From Nodosilinea sp. PGN35 (lineage in GTDB: Bacteria; Cyanobacteriota; Cyanobacteriia; Phormidesmidales; Phormidesmidaceae), in contig NZ_JAQKQJ010000015.1 in assembly GCF_029109325.1 (NCBI RefSeq), positions 340,133 through 404,132 on the forward strand: DNA of 64,000 nucleotides. The letters are read 5' to 3'. Below the pieces are notes generated by a model. The model was given only the letters and a program-made list of their open reading frames with translations. It searched no databases and had not been told where the DNA came from. The stretch's first letter is position 1. Every line of letters starts with the position of its first letter. Of this stretch, positions 45,729 through 52,444 are shown piece by piece. A program made the translations under genes and the position numbers.

Positions 45729-46160
45729 CTACAAAACGTTTGCAGTGTAAGGCTCAAACAGAGAACAATCGCCCTTCTTCACCGTAATCACCGTCTTCAC
45801 CCCGCCCCGCCGGGTGTAGTCGCCAATCACCCGCAGGCCGCGCGGCTGTAGCTCCTCCCACAGGCGATCGGCGACCGCATTGGCCACCATCTCATGGCTC
45901 ACCCGCTGGTCGCGAAAGCTATTGATGTAGAGCTTAAACGCCTTCAGCTCTACCACCCACGGGCCTGGGCAATAGTCCACCACCACCGTGCCAAAATCCG
46001 GATACCCCGATCGCGGGCACAGCGCCGTAAACTCCGGGTGCTCAAGGTGAATGGTATAGCAGTTCTCCGAGGGGTTAGGCCACTTCTCCAGCGGCTCTAG
46101 GGCAGCCTGGTGAATAGCGCGATCGCCGTACTGAGCAGTCGAAGCTGAAGCGGTGGTCAT
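45729..46160 (-). CDS. queF: NADPH-dependent 7-cyano-7-deazaguanine reductase
   Basis: A 143-residue enzyme reducing preQ0 to preQ1 for queuosine in tRNA. The active site is FTALCPRSGYPDFG with the catalytic Cys and Asp. ELKAFKLYINSFRDQRVSHE is the QueF signature (E(S/L)K(S/A)xK) that binds substrate and NADPH. The length matches the short, unimodular QueF type. No preQ1 riboswitch was recognised upstream, though it was only inspected by eye. Confidence 0.96.
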   Translation of the reverse strand: MTTASASTAQYGDRAIHQAALEPLEKWPNPSENCYTIHLEHPEFTALCPRSGYPDFGTVVVDYCPGPWVVELKAFKLYINSFRDQRVSHEMVANAVADRLWEELQPRGLRVIGDYTRRGGVKTVITVKKGDCSLFEPYTANVL

Positions 46161-46543
46161 GGGTCAGCGAAAGAGGGGACAAAGGGAAAAGCGGGAAGCG
46201 GCGGCTGAGATAGCCAACCGGGCTAGCCCAATTTGCCCGCTGGTAAAACGGCGGCAGCACAACCCGGCTCATCTCCTTGGTAATGTAGCGTTTTTTAAGG
46301 TTTCTTAACCTGGGCAGCGGCGATCGATCACTCTAAGATGCAGTGCGGCGGCAAAAGTTCCCGCCCGGCAGCTTAACCAAAGTTATTCCAATCGCTTAAC
46401 CAAAGCTTCATATTTCTTGCTTAACACCCCTGGCCCTGCTCCAAATCCTCATGGTAAGTTCACCAAGCGTTGGCGGTAGTGCTTGTAGCACACTTGTAAT
46501 ACGCCCCCGACCCACCTGTAGACGCTTTTCTAGGAGAGAAACC
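46161..46543. promoter_or_regulatory. Divergent promoter region with Pho-box-like CTTAACCA repeats
   Basis: Two exact GCTTAACCAAAG copies (46371-46382 and 46394-46405), a third GCTTAAC (46419-46425) and a CTTAACCT (46304-46311) lie between queF and the acidic repeat-protein gene. Intermediate 8-mers at 11-bp spacing, such as TTATTCCA, fit the loose cyanobacterial Pho box of tandem CTTAACCT-like octamers. This is a candidate PhoB/SphR site. An AGGAGAG ribosome-binding site precedes the ATG at 46544. Confidence 0.45.
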
Positions 46544-47110
46544 ATGACGTTTTACCGTAAGCTTGCCCTCACCGCCGGTAGTTTGACCCTCGTTGGCCTG
46601 GCCGTCGGCCTGCCCGCCCAGGCCGAACTCAAAGCCGAATCGGCCACCGAGGGGCTTGAAGCCGTCGAAACCGAAGCCCCTGCCGTAGACGTAGACGCCA
46701 TTGAGGCCGAACTCGACGCCGAGCGCGAGGCCGCCCTCGAAGAGGCCACCCCCGAAGTCTTGACCGAAGAAACTACCGACGCCCCCGAAGCGGTGGTCGA
46801 AGACGAAGCCACCGACGCCCTTGAGGTAACCGACGAAGAAACCACCGATGCCCCCGAAGCGGCGGTCGAAGACGAAACCACCGACACCCTTGAGGTAACC
46901 GACGAAGAAACCACCGATGCCCCCGAAGCGGCGGTCGAAGACGAAGCCACCGACACCCTTGAGGTAACCGACGAAGAAACCACCGATGCCCCCGAAGCGG
47001 CGGTCGAAGACGAAGCCACCGACGCCACCGTTGAGATGACCACCGACGAAGCCACCGAAGTCCTCGAAGAAGCCCTAGATCCTGCCGCCGCTCCTACCTC
47101 CGGCAGCTAG
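46544..47110 (+). CDS. Secreted, strongly acidic protein with 23-residue tandem repeats
   Basis: A 188-residue protein with a Sec signal peptide (MTFYRKLALTAGSLTLVGLA, cleavage near AQA) and a low-complexity mature part dominated by Glu, Asp, Ala, Thr and Val. Three full units and a partial fourth of the pattern EETTDAPEAAVEDEATDTLE plus VTD are visible, encoded by 69-bp direct repeats from 46766 to about 47026. There are no Cys and few basic residues in the mature chain. The composition suggests a disordered polyanion that could bind Ca2+ or other cations in the periplasm or outside. No family is recognised. The repeats are almost identical at DNA level, so copy number may vary between strains. 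Confidence 0.75.
   Translation: MTFYRKLALTAGSLTLVGLAVGLPAQAELKAESATEGLEAVETEAPAVDVDAIEAELDAEREAALEEATPEVLTEETTDAPEAVVEDEATDALEVTDEETTDAPEAAVEDETTDTLEVTDEETTDAPEAAVEDEATDTLEVTDEETTDAPEAAVEDEATDATVEMTTDEATEVLEEALDPAAAPTSGS
46766..47026 (+). repeat. 69-bp tandem direct repeats within the acidic protein gene
   Basis: Three full copies (46766-46834, 46835-46903, 46904-46972) and a partial fourth. Units two and three differ at only a few bases. Each encodes 23 residues. Confidence 0.9.
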
Positions 47111-47146
47111 CACCGTCTGGCGAAAGGAGAACTACCTTTCTCGGGG

Positions 47147-47190
47147 TGTCAGGCACCCGGTACCAACCATCGGGTGCCGGGTGCCTGACA
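47147..47190 (+). terminator. Long perfect hairpin after the acidic protein gene
   Basis: A 14-bp perfect stem, TGTCAGGCACCCGG and CCGGGTGCCTGACA, with a 16-nt loop, about 37 bp past the stop. A smaller hairpin GAAAGG/CCTTTC (47122-47140) precedes it. No T-run follows; it may be a terminator or a mobile palindrome. Confidence 0.5.
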
Positions 47191-47257
47191 TGATGGGCCG
47201 ACTCTGGCCTGGCAGCCCACCGCCCCTAGGCCCTAGGCAATCGATACGAACCGTTCA

Positions 47258-47412
47258 TACCGCTGACACCGCACCCCCAACAATGAAAACCACAGGGTGC
47301 ATCTGCGCAGCGATGCGCCATTGCCAGGGATATCTTTAGCGCAAATCGATTTGGTAAACCCCGCTTGATAACCAGGAATTCCCTAGGGGCGTAGCAGGCT
47401 GCGCCCCTACAA
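47258..47412. repeat. Dispersed repeats: family 2 copy 2 and family 3 copy 1
   Basis: 47258-47348 matches 2645-2735. It continues into 47350-47412, which matches 62082-62146: TTTGGTAAACCCCG, then ATAACCAGGA, then a hairpin TAGGGGCG with CGCCCCTA. The two families abut here but occur separately elsewhere. Confidence 0.7.
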
Positions 47413-47454
47413 AGCGGGTGTATTCAACCGGGATTCGGGATGAAACCCTGGGGG

Positions 47455-48747
47455 CTAGAGCTGCTGTTTGACCCAAGCCAACGCCTCTTCGCGGCTGTCC
47501 ACCAGCCCCTCGGCCTGGGCCAGGTGTACCGCCTCCAGCAGCTCACCAATTTTAGGACCTGGTTTGAGGGCTAGCCCTTGCACCAGGTCTTTGCCGGTAA
47601 CCAGGGGCTGGGGATGGGCAACGGGGTCGTTGGGGGTGAGGTAGCGCTCCACCAGGGGCAGCACCAGCGCCTCCGATACCCCGTAGGCCAGGCTGAGCAA
47701 AACAACACCCCCCAGCCCGGCTCCGGCAAGTTTAAACAACTGGTACTGCTGCCCCCTGCTCAGCAGGGTTGCCCCCTGGTGCTGTTCTAGGTACTGCCAC
47801 CCCTTGAGCAAGCTGAGCACCGCCTGCTGCTCAGCCCGGCTGTACTTAAGTCGCACCAGGGTGGCCTCAGCCGCCGCTAAGTCGGGGGGCAGCAGCTGGC
47901 TGAGCTTAGCCGCCTTAAGCCAGCTGCGGTGGAGGCCGGGGGTGGTTTGCTCCTTAACCCAGCTGCGCAGCAGGGTCGAATACTCGGGCCAGCGCTCATG
48001 GTACTGGGCCGCCAGGTGGTCAAGGGTGGCCAGGCGTTCTAGCTGCGCGCCGTAGACCTCGGGCAGCCAGGTTTGCAGCAGGCCATCTTGCCAGGCCACA
48101 GCCAGCAGGGTTGACCCCTCGGGCAGGCTGAGCAGGCAGTCGAGTTCACCGCGCACTCGCTCGGCGGCCATGCGCCCCAGGGCCGTCGCCAGGCGGCGAA
48201 TGGTTTGCTGAGTGGTGGGGTCGAGGCTAAAGCCCAGCTGAGCCGCCTGGCGGTAGGCCCGCAGCAGCCGCAGGGGGTCGTCTTCGAGGTTTTCGGCAGC
48301 GACCATACAAAGAGTTTTGCGGGCCAGATCGGCGCAGCCATCCAGCGGGTCGAGCAGGGTCTCAGTGTGGGGGCTGTAGGCGATCGCATTGATGGTGAAG
48401 TCGCGCCGATGCAGATCGGAGTGGATGGTTGGCCCCACCTGCTGGGCAAAGTCTACGGTGGCGTGGGGAAACACCACTCGGGCAATCTGGTGGTCGGCGT
48501 CGAGCACCACAAACCCCGCGCCGTAGTGCTGGGCAATGGATTTTGCCGTGGCGATCGCCCCCTCCGGCAGCACAAAATCGAGGTCTAAATAGTCGGCCTG
48601 ACGACGCAGCAGTGCGTCCCTGACACTTCCCCCCACCAGGTAGGCTTGCTGTGGCAGTAGCGACACGCTGAAGGGCCAGGTTTTAGGCGAAAGCGCCGAT
48701 TGTTCTGTAGCCACTGCGAGGGAAATCGGAGATAGCGTTGGATTCAA
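47455..48747 (-). CDS. cca: CCA tRNA nucleotidyltransferase (class II)
   Basis: A 430-residue class II nucleotidyltransferase that builds or repairs the 3' CCA end of tRNAs. The head domain contains AYLVGGSVRDALLRRQADYL, then DLDFVLPEGA with the catalytic D-x-D, and RRDFTINAIAY. The ATP/CTP-selecting region LEDDPLRLLRAYRQAAQLGF follows. The C-terminal ~200 residues are the helical neck and body. The length and organisation fit cyanobacterial enzymes. Some bacteria split CCA and A addition between two enzymes, so CC-adding activity only cannot be excluded. Confidence 0.92.
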   Translation of the reverse strand: MNPTLSPISLAVATEQSALSPKTWPFSVSLLPQQAYLVGGSVRDALLRRQADYLDLDFVLPEGAIATAKSIAQHYGAGFVVLDADHQIARVVFPHATVDFAQQVGPTIHSDLHRRDFTINAIAYSPHTETLLDPLDGCADLARKTLCMVAAENLEDDPLRLLRAYRQAAQLGFSLDPTTQQTIRRLATALGRMAAERVRGELDCLLSLPEGSTLLAVAWQDGLLQTWLPEVYGAQLERLATLDHLAAQYHERWPEYSTLLRSWVKEQTTPGLHRSWLKAAKLSQLLPPDLAAAEATLVRLKYSRAEQQAVLSLLKGWQYLEQHQGATLLSRGQQYQLFKLAGAGLGGVVLLSLAYGVSEALVLPLVERYLTPNDPVAHPQPLVTGKDLVQGLALKPGPKIGELLEAVHLAQAEGLVDSREEALAWVKQQL

Positions 48748-49158
48748 TGAACCCTCATTTCTTTCATTACAACAGGGTTTTTCAGTCTTGACACCCTGGC
48801 CCCGCAGAGAACAGCCGAAAACCCGAGAGTATCCATCCTAAATAGCCGTCCCCCCTGAGGTCGCAACCTCGGCCAGGTGGGCCTGCTGCTGCAAAACTCT
48901 GGAGTCTTTATTTAGCTGGAGCACTCTAATCTCAGGTTTTCATTTTGCAACATCTGGGCTGGGCCGCCCGGGACATTCAAAAAACTTGAGCTAGACTACC
49001 AGAAAACGCATCCCCTTTACCGCCAGAGCCTTTTACTCCCAAAAGCCCTTCACTACCGAAAGCCCTTTACTGCCAAAAGAACAAGGCCATTCTACCGAGG
49101 GCTGGCTAGACTGGAGATGACAGCCTTGACCTTGCCGTGTTCCTGCCGGGGGCCTGCT
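48748..49158. other. Intergenic region upstream of ycf34 with 17-bp tandem repeats
   Basis: About 410 bp. Four consecutive 17-bp units (49012-49028, 49029-49045, 49046-49062, 49063-49079) share the pattern CCCTTTACTNCCAAAAG. The rest contains no gene or recognised RNA. Confidence 0.75.
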
Positions 49159-49407
49159 ATGTGCATTTGTGTGAACTGCCACTACGTCGATCGCTGCACC
49201 ACCTACCACGCGGTGGAGGGGCAGCACCAGCAACCTCACCTCACCCCCTCTCCCACCTTTGAAGCGGTGGAACCCACCATCAACGTCAATATTCGCCAGC
49301 GCGGCGATGAGATCGAAATGGAGTGGGATGTGGTGGGCTGCGAGAGCTTCGCTGAGGAGCGCGGCAAGTGGGCTAAGCTGCGCCCCGGCGAGCTGGTGCC
49401 GACCTAG
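49159..49407 (+). CDS. ycf34: Ycf34 family protein
   Basis: An 82-residue protein conserved in cyanobacteria and some plastids. MCICVNCHYVDRCTTYHAVE opens with the family's cysteine cluster, and INVNIRQRGDEIEMEWDVVG closes with AKLRPGELVPT. Work in Synechocystis suggests an iron-sulfur protein that supports photosynthetic growth. The ATG at 49159 fits the family exactly. It is followed by the kinase gene after only 18 bp, suggesting an operon. Upstream lie the 17-bp tandem repeats. Confidence 0.93.
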   Translation: MCICVNCHYVDRCTTYHAVEGQHQQPHLTPSPTFEAVEPTINVNIRQRGDEIEMEWDVVGCESFAEERGKWAKLRPGELVPT

Positions 49408-49425
49408 GACACAGAGCCCCGACCC

Positions 49426-51342
49426 TTGACTACCTTTTGCACCAACCCTGCCTGTCCGCAGCCTAACAATGGGGATCGGGCGCGGGTCTGCACCGCCTGC
49501 GGCGGGCCTCTACCAGTAGCCGATCGCTATTGCTGTCAGCAGCTGCTGGGCCAGGGCGGGTTTGGGCGCACCTACCTGGCGCTGGATGAGAGAGGCCAGC
49601 CCCCAGCGGTCTGCGTGGTCAAGCAGATGACCTGGGCCGGGGGAGACGAGCGCGGAGAACGGCGCGATCGCTTTCACCGCGAGGCCGATCGCCTGGCGAC
49701 TCTGGGCCAGCATCCCCAAATTCCGGCCCTGCTGGATGTAATCGACGGTGCCCAGGGGCAGTTTTTAGTGCAGGAGTACATCCCCGGCCCCAACCTCGAC
49801 CAGCTGATGCAGAAAGCCTCTGAGTCCGGCGGCGAGGCGCTGGTGCAGCGGGTGCTCTACGAGCTGCTGCCGGTGCTGGCCTATATTCACGGTCACCGCG
49901 TTATTCACCGCGACATCAAGCCCGCCAATATCGTTGCGCCCCCGGCCCCCCAGCCCCTGGTGCTGGTAGATTTTGGCTCGGCCAAGGCGGTTTCAGGTGC
50001 CGAACCCCTGAAGCAGACCGCCACGGTGATTGGCAGCGCTGGCTACGCGGCCCCAGAGCAGGCCCTGGGCAAGGCGGTTTTTGCCAGCGATATCTTTAGC
50101 CTGGGGGTGACCTGCCTGCACCTGCTCACCGGGCTGCACCCCTTTGACCTCTACTCCGTCAGCGACGACGCCTGGGTGTGGCAATCTTACCTGACTTCAG
50201 CGATTAGCCCAGCCCTGGCGCGAGTGCTCGATCGCATGGTCAACCGGCGTCTACCCGAGCGCTACGGTACAGCCCAGGCGGTGCTGGCCGACCTGCGCTG
50301 GAGCGGTCTGGTACTGGGCGATCGCCCAGCATTCCCGACCCCGGCCCAGGCCCAGTCCTCGGGCCAGCCTCGGGGGGCAGCCCCGGTGTGGGAGCAGCGG
50401 TTTGCCCTAAGTCTGCCGGGGATAGTGGCCAACGGGCTGGCCATCAGCCCCAATGGGCGGGCGATCGCCACCGCCTGCGCCGACGGCACCGTGCGCCTGT
50501 GGGACTGCACCAACGGCGCAGCCATCCACACCTTCCGCCGCTCGCTGGGGCTGCTGGGGCCGGGGCATCGCGGGGTGGTCAACGCGGTGGTGTTTACCCC
50601 TGCGGGGGATGCCATCGTTAGCGGCGGGGAAGACAGTCAGCTAATTCGCTGGAGTTTAGAGACTTACACCGGCCAGCAGCTGCCGGTCTCGGGCTGGCAA
50701 ATTTCTGCCCTGGCCTGGGCACCGCCGGGGGACACCCTGGCGGTGGGCAGCGGCGACGGACGCATTTATCTGTGGCCCCTCGACCAGTCTGCGGAGCAGA
50801 AAAGCTCCCCCAAAACTCTGGTGCATCACCAAGACCGGGTGACGGCCCTCGCGGTGAATGGCAGGGACAATTTGCTGGTGAGCGGCGGGCGCGATCGCAC
50901 CCTGCGCCTCTGGTCACTGCCCTCGGGCCGCCTGAGCCGCACCTTGAGCGCCCCGGCGGCGGCCATTACCGCCCTCGCCTGCCATCCCCACGACGGCAGC
51001 ATCGTCAGCGGTGACCAGAGGGGCCACGTCCAGGTGTGGCGTTCGGAGAACCCCGAGGTGGGCCTGGTCATCCACCGAGCACCGAGCCCGGTTACGGCTC
51101 TGGCCATCAGCCCCAGCGGCGACTGGCTGGCCATCGGCGCAGAGGACGGTCAGCTGACGTTAATGAACTTGCAGGGGCTCGGTTTTACCGCCGCCCTGCG
51201 CCACGCCTGGTCGGTGCGGGCGATCGCCTTTACCCCCGACAGCCGCATGCTGGTCAGCACCAGCGCCGACGAAACCATCCGCTTCTGGTGTTTGGCGGCT
51301 ACTGCCGCGCCGAGGGAGTTTCAGAAAACTGACGGACGGTAG
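49426..51342 (+). CDS. Ser/Thr protein kinase fused to a seven-bladed WD40 propeller
   Basis: A 638-residue eukaryotic-like kinase. The N-terminus is a zinc ribbon (C5, C10, C22, C25), followed by a kinase domain with glycine loop LLGQGGFGRTYLAL, Lys in VVKQM, catalytic loop VIHRDIKPANIV (Asp at ~163) and metal motif VDFGSAK, then YAAPEQ. From ~325 to 630, seven WD40 units are readable, each ending in patterns such as DGTVRLW, DRTLRLW or DETIRFW: one closed propeller. No membrane helix is seen, so it is cytoplasmic. Translation starts at TTG, which is needed to include the zinc ribbon. The 3' end overlaps the convergent gene by 44 bp. Substrates are unknown. Confidence 0.93.
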   Translation: MTTFCTNPACPQPNNGDRARVCTACGGPLPVADRYCCQQLLGQGGFGRTYLALDERGQPPAVCVVKQMTWAGGDERGERRDRFHREADRLATLGQHPQIPALLDVIDGAQGQFLVQEYIPGPNLDQLMQKASESGGEALVQRVLYELLPVLAYIHGHRVIHRDIKPANIVAPPAPQPLVLVDFGSAKAVSGAEPLKQTATVIGSAGYAAPEQALGKAVFASDIFSLGVTCLHLLTGLHPFDLYSVSDDAWVWQSYLTSAISPALARVLDRMVNRRLPERYGTAQAVLADLRWSGLVLGDRPAFPTPAQAQSSGQPRGAAPVWEQRFALSLPGIVANGLAISPNGRAIATACADGTVRLWDCTNGAAIHTFRRSLGLLGPGHRGVVNAVVFTPAGDAIVSGGEDSQLIRWSLETYTGQQLPVSGWQISALAWAPPGDTLAVGSGDGRIYLWPLDQSAEQKSSPKTLVHHQDRVTALAVNGRDNLLVSGGRDRTLRLWSLPSGRLSRTLSAPAAAITALACHPHDGSIVSGDQRGHVQVWRSENPEVGLVIHRAPSPVTALAISPSGDWLAIGAEDGQLTLMNLQGLGFTAALRHAWSVRAIAFTPDSRMLVSTSADETIRFWCLAATAAPREFQKTDGR

Positions 51343-51778
51343 CACTAAACCCCGATGCCTTAAACTGCTTGAGCTTGAGCGGCTCCGGCTGGTTGGCCGC
51401 CACCGAAATCCGCAGCTCAAAGTCGCTCTCGCCGGGGGGCACCTCGGGAATGCCGCCCAGCCGCCCTCGATTTTGCATGACCGGGTTGTCGTTGGCGTCA
51501 AATACGCGGCCAAAAATATCGGCGTCCACCACCGACTTGCCGGTGCGATTAATCGCCTTGCCCGTAATTAAAAAACACCTGGCCTCTTGAATAGAGCCTG
51601 CGGCCACCATGCCCTCGGCGTAGGCGGCGGGGCAGGGGCTGTAGCTCAGATCGCTCAGCTCGATGGGGGTCAGCGCCTGGGCTGTGAGCCCGGCTCCGCC
51701 CATGAGCCAAAGGCCCGCTACTAAAAGGGCCGTGAAGATGCCGCGTAGTGCCATAGATCGCCTGCTGAACAGCAACAT
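51299..51778 (-). CDS. Exported protein of unknown function (FxLYD-like fold)
   Basis: A ~150-159-residue protein with a signal peptide (MALRGIFTALLVAGLWLMGG, start possible at 51754). The mature part contains LSDLSYSPCP, EARCFLITGKAINRTGKSV, VDADIFGRVFDANDNPV and VPPGESDFELRISVA. The pattern of a beta-sandwich that extends GKAxNxTxKxVxxADxxxxxFDAxG resembles FxLYD-type domains. Two Cys may form a disulfide. The function is unknown. It overlaps the kinase gene tail-to-tail. Confidence 0.65.
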   Translation of the reverse strand: MLLFSRRSMALRGIFTALLVAGLWLMGGAGLTAQALTPIELSDLSYSPCPAAYAEGMVAAGSIQEARCFLITGKAINRTGKSVVDADIFGRVFDANDNPVMQNRGRLGGIPEVPPGESDFELRISVAANQPEPLKLKQFKASGFSATVRQFSETPSARQ

Positions 51779-51813
51779 AAAGCCGTTCTCAGCTTATCGC
51801 GATTTGCCCTGGC

Positions 51814-52131
51814 CTAGGGCAGACGTTCCTCAACGTAGGCTTTGGCATCGCCGAGGCTGCACCCGTTGGTCTCTCTGACACGCTTGACGGCGTCGATCAG
51901 CCTGCCCTGACCGACCAGCTCCCGCACCTGGCGGTCGAGGTCGGGAGCCCGGGGGCCGGTGGGCAGGCCCAGAGCCGATGGGGCGATCGCGCTCCGGAAG
52001 GGCGATCGCCCCTGGACGCTATTCTTCAGTCTGTGTGCCCTGAGTCGGCGGGGGCGCTGAAGCCGTCGGGTCAGCCAAAACGACAGCGCAAAGGCCACCA
52101 GGCCAGCCCCAAAAAAAACAGCGATCGGCAT
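51814..52131 (-). CDS. Small membrane protein with ribosomal L7/L12 C-terminal-like domain
   Basis: A 105-residue protein. Residues ~2-20 (PIAVFFGAGLVAFALSFWL) form a membrane helix, followed by a basic linker (RRLQRPRRLRAHRLK) and a C-terminal module LIDAVKRVRETNGCSLGDAK with AYVEERLP. That last part matches the ribosome-factor-binding domain of L7/L12 (KVIKxVRExTGLGLKEAKxxVE). Such stand-alone L7/L12-like domains are known in bacteria without a clear role. The start at 52131 is preferred because it begins at the membrane helix. Confidence 0.7.
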   Translation of the reverse strand: MPIAVFFGAGLVAFALSFWLTRRLQRPRRLRAHRLKNSVQGRSPFRSAIAPSALGLPTGPRAPDLDRQVRELVGQGRLIDAVKRVRETNGCSLGDAKAYVEERLP

Positions 52132-52204
52132 AGTTAAAGCTCCGCAGCATGCCTTTACTCTAGCCCCTGGGCCATGCCACCGCCGACCCTGCAACGCCCT
52201 GAGA

Positions 52205-52305
52205 TATAGATGCAGCGAGTCTGGTTAGGACAATTTCCCTAGGCACGTTCAAACGGTTGAACGTTCATCTAGAAAATGTCTCAACCGGACTGACTACAGC
52301 TGGGA
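52205..52305. repeat. Dispersed ~100-bp palindromic repeat, copy E
   Basis: The centre is CACGTTCAAACGGTTGAACG, with one mismatch in the dyad. Outer arms GCAGCGAGTCTGGTTAGGAC and GTCTCAACCGGACTGACTAC pair imperfectly. It lies upstream of the 1254-residue protein gene. Confidence 0.8.
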
Positions 52306-52444
52306 TGCAGCGATCGCCCCCACCCCCCCCGCTCCCCACTCCCCACTCAAAACTCCCCCCCTCCCCCACCCAGCAAAAAATCTTCCAACCCCCGCCCTAG
52401 CGTGTATCCTTTAGCAGTTCGTCTACTGACCTCTGGGTACCGCC
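52306..52444. other. C-run tract and leader before the large fusion gene
   Basis: 52318-52375 is a plus-strand C-run tract (G-run on the minus strand) with an embedded CTCAAAACT. The region to 52444 holds the presumed promoter of the downstream gene. No Pho box was seen. Confidence 0.5.

Noticed and set aside
46161..46300. preQ1 riboswitch upstream of queF
   Set aside because: No short pseudoknot with the expected A-rich tail and matching stem was found by eye.
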